64,000 nt of DNA from Pseudoalteromonas aliena SW19 (lineage in GTDB: Bacteria > Pseudomonadota > Gammaproteobacteria > Enterobacterales > Alteromonadaceae): positions 62,001 to 126,000 of the forward strand of contig NZ_AQGU01000026.1 of assembly GCF_014905615.1 (NCBI RefSeq). Reading direction: 5' to 3'. The translations under genes were made by a program, and so were the position numbers. The notes under the pieces were generated by a model. The model saw nothing but the letters and a program-made list of their open reading frames with translations. It did not search any database and was not told the DNA's origin. Positions 63,442-64,000 of the stretch are shown piece by piece (the first letter of the stretch is position 1; each line of letters starts with the position of its first letter).

Positions 63442-63875
63442 CCTTATTCCTTATTTAACCTGAACTCTGGTTAAGATATTTACTAACATATTGAATTATA
63501 GTGATATTTAAATTTATTTTCTCTATCCAGAGATTTTCAGTGAAAGCAAGGCGAATTTACGCGTCAATAGCGGGCCTATTGCAAGTAAATTCAACGCAGT
63601 TAGCGCTGAAAATAGCTGCTTGAGATAGATTTATTGTCCAGAGTTCAGGTTATTTAACTTGATCTAAATTTTGACAATAAAAAAGGCGCTTTAAGCACCT
63701 CTATCATTAACATTATACCAATTGCATTAAATTAGTGATCTATTATAGCGATAAGAAAATAGCGCAATAACAAGGCTAAAATTATGATACATAGTTGTTT
63801 TATATAAATAATTTTTAACGTAGTTAGTGAGTTATTTAATACGCTAGAATGATCATGTTTTTTATAAGATTGGTA
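63442..63875. other. Intergenic region filled by two repeat elements
   Basis: Of these 434 bases about 355 belong to repeats: family 2 (63457-63651) and family 1 (63715-63876). The 63-bp spacer between them holds AAAAAGGCGCTTTAAGCACCT, a possible weak hairpin. No ORF is supported. Confidence 0.8.
63457..63651. repeat. Family 2 inverted-repeat element, full copy (195 bp)
   Basis: Perfect 14-bp terminal inverted repeats AACCTGAACTCTGG (63457-63470) and CCAGAGTTCAGGTT (63638-63651) bound a non-coding 195-bp unit. Its right portion, in reverse orientation, recurs in the shortened copy at 55615-55684. It is MITE-like; no transposase gene is present in the window. Confidence 0.85.
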
Positions 63876-63876
63876 T
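63715..63876. repeat. Dispersed 162-bp inverted-repeat element, family 1, copy B
   Basis: This is the same unit as 8482-8643 in opposite orientation and of identical length, about 89% identical by hand alignment. Its right end (GATTGGTAT) differs from the perfect repeat by one base and shares its last base with the stop codon of the right-edge gene. Confidence 0.85.
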
Positions 63877-64000
63877 TATTCAGTTAAACCAGCTGGCGGC
63901 TCACCGATAGCTTCTTCACCCGTTTCAATATCAACAAGTTCATAACCACGTGCTTTTCGCACGACTTTAAGCACCGGTTTTTCAAATGCTGTTTTTAAGC
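63876..64000 (-). CDS. C-terminal fragment of an unrecognised protein (5' part outside window)
   Basis: The minus strand is open from the right edge to a TAA at 63876-63878 and encodes 41 residues ending KARGYELVDIETGEEAIGEP and then PAGLTE. There is no stop in between and the composition is protein-like (charged, acidic tail). I do not recognise the family. The stop codon abuts repeat family 1. Confidence 0.6.
   Translation of the reverse strand, partial: LKTAFEKPVLKVVRKARGYELVDIETGEEAIGEPPAGLTE

Overview
The window reads as a continuous chromosomal segment of a marine gammaproteobacterium of the Alteromonadales, most likely Pseudoalteromonas. The basis is low-to-moderate GC, AT-rich intergenic DNA, the gene order fabB-pdxB-asd-fimV-truA-accD-folC-dedD-cvpA-purF, and short dispersed inverted-repeat elements. 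This is a judgement from gene content and order; no database comparison was made. No rRNA, CRISPR array, prophage or complete insertion sequence was seen.

Layout. 1-1.9 kb: the 5' part of tig (trigger factor) and a five-gene tRNA cluster, transcribed leftward as Pro-Arg-His-Pro-Pro behind a strong stable-RNA promoter. 2-8.4 kb: folD, cysS, ppiB-lpxH, a periplasmic solute-binding protein, miaE and a Yip1 membrane protein. 8.5-24 kb: a long leftward block carrying fatty-acid, PLP, amino-acid, folate and purine genes (fabB, pdxB, asd, fimV/hubP, truA, accD, folC, dedD, cvpA, purF). The fimV/hubP gene is 5.3 kb and dominated by in-frame acidic repeats. 24-34 kb: mnmC, a small membrane peptide gene, a 2-hydroxyacid dehydrogenase, a fused double acyltransferase resembling the ornithine-lipid synthase OlsF, dapE, ompW, a hotdog thioesterase and tyrR.

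34-48.3 kb is the main accessory-type locus, a complete E. coli-type cellulose system in two divergent operons: bcsEFG leftward and bcsRQABZC rightward. The small bcsF gene uses a GTG start and lies between bcsE and bcsG. Synthase (BcsAB), export pore (BcsC), cellulase (BcsZ), c-di-GMP sensing (PilZ in BcsA, RxxD in BcsE) and a phosphoethanolamine transferase (BcsG) are all present, so the predicted product is phosphoethanolamine-modified cellulose. 48.5-64 kb: a POT peptide transporter, a large metallophosphoesterase lipoprotein, tyrosine-catabolism genes (hpd, fahA), an M23 peptidase-bactofilin pair, a hotdog protein, two exporters, mgsA, a YegD-type Hsp70, an exported ATP-dependent DNA ligase, a HAD phosphatase and the 3' end of an unrecognised gene.

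The most notable structure outside genes is a set of three short inverted-repeat families, 160-195 bp when intact, that repeatedly sit against gene ends. One copy supplies the last codons and stop of dapE, one shares bases with the fahA stop codon, and one shares a base with the stop of the right-edge gene. Other regulatory signals supported here are a FabR-like palindrome next to a FadR-like half-site between fabB and mnmC, and an FNR-like site at class-II spacing before ompW.
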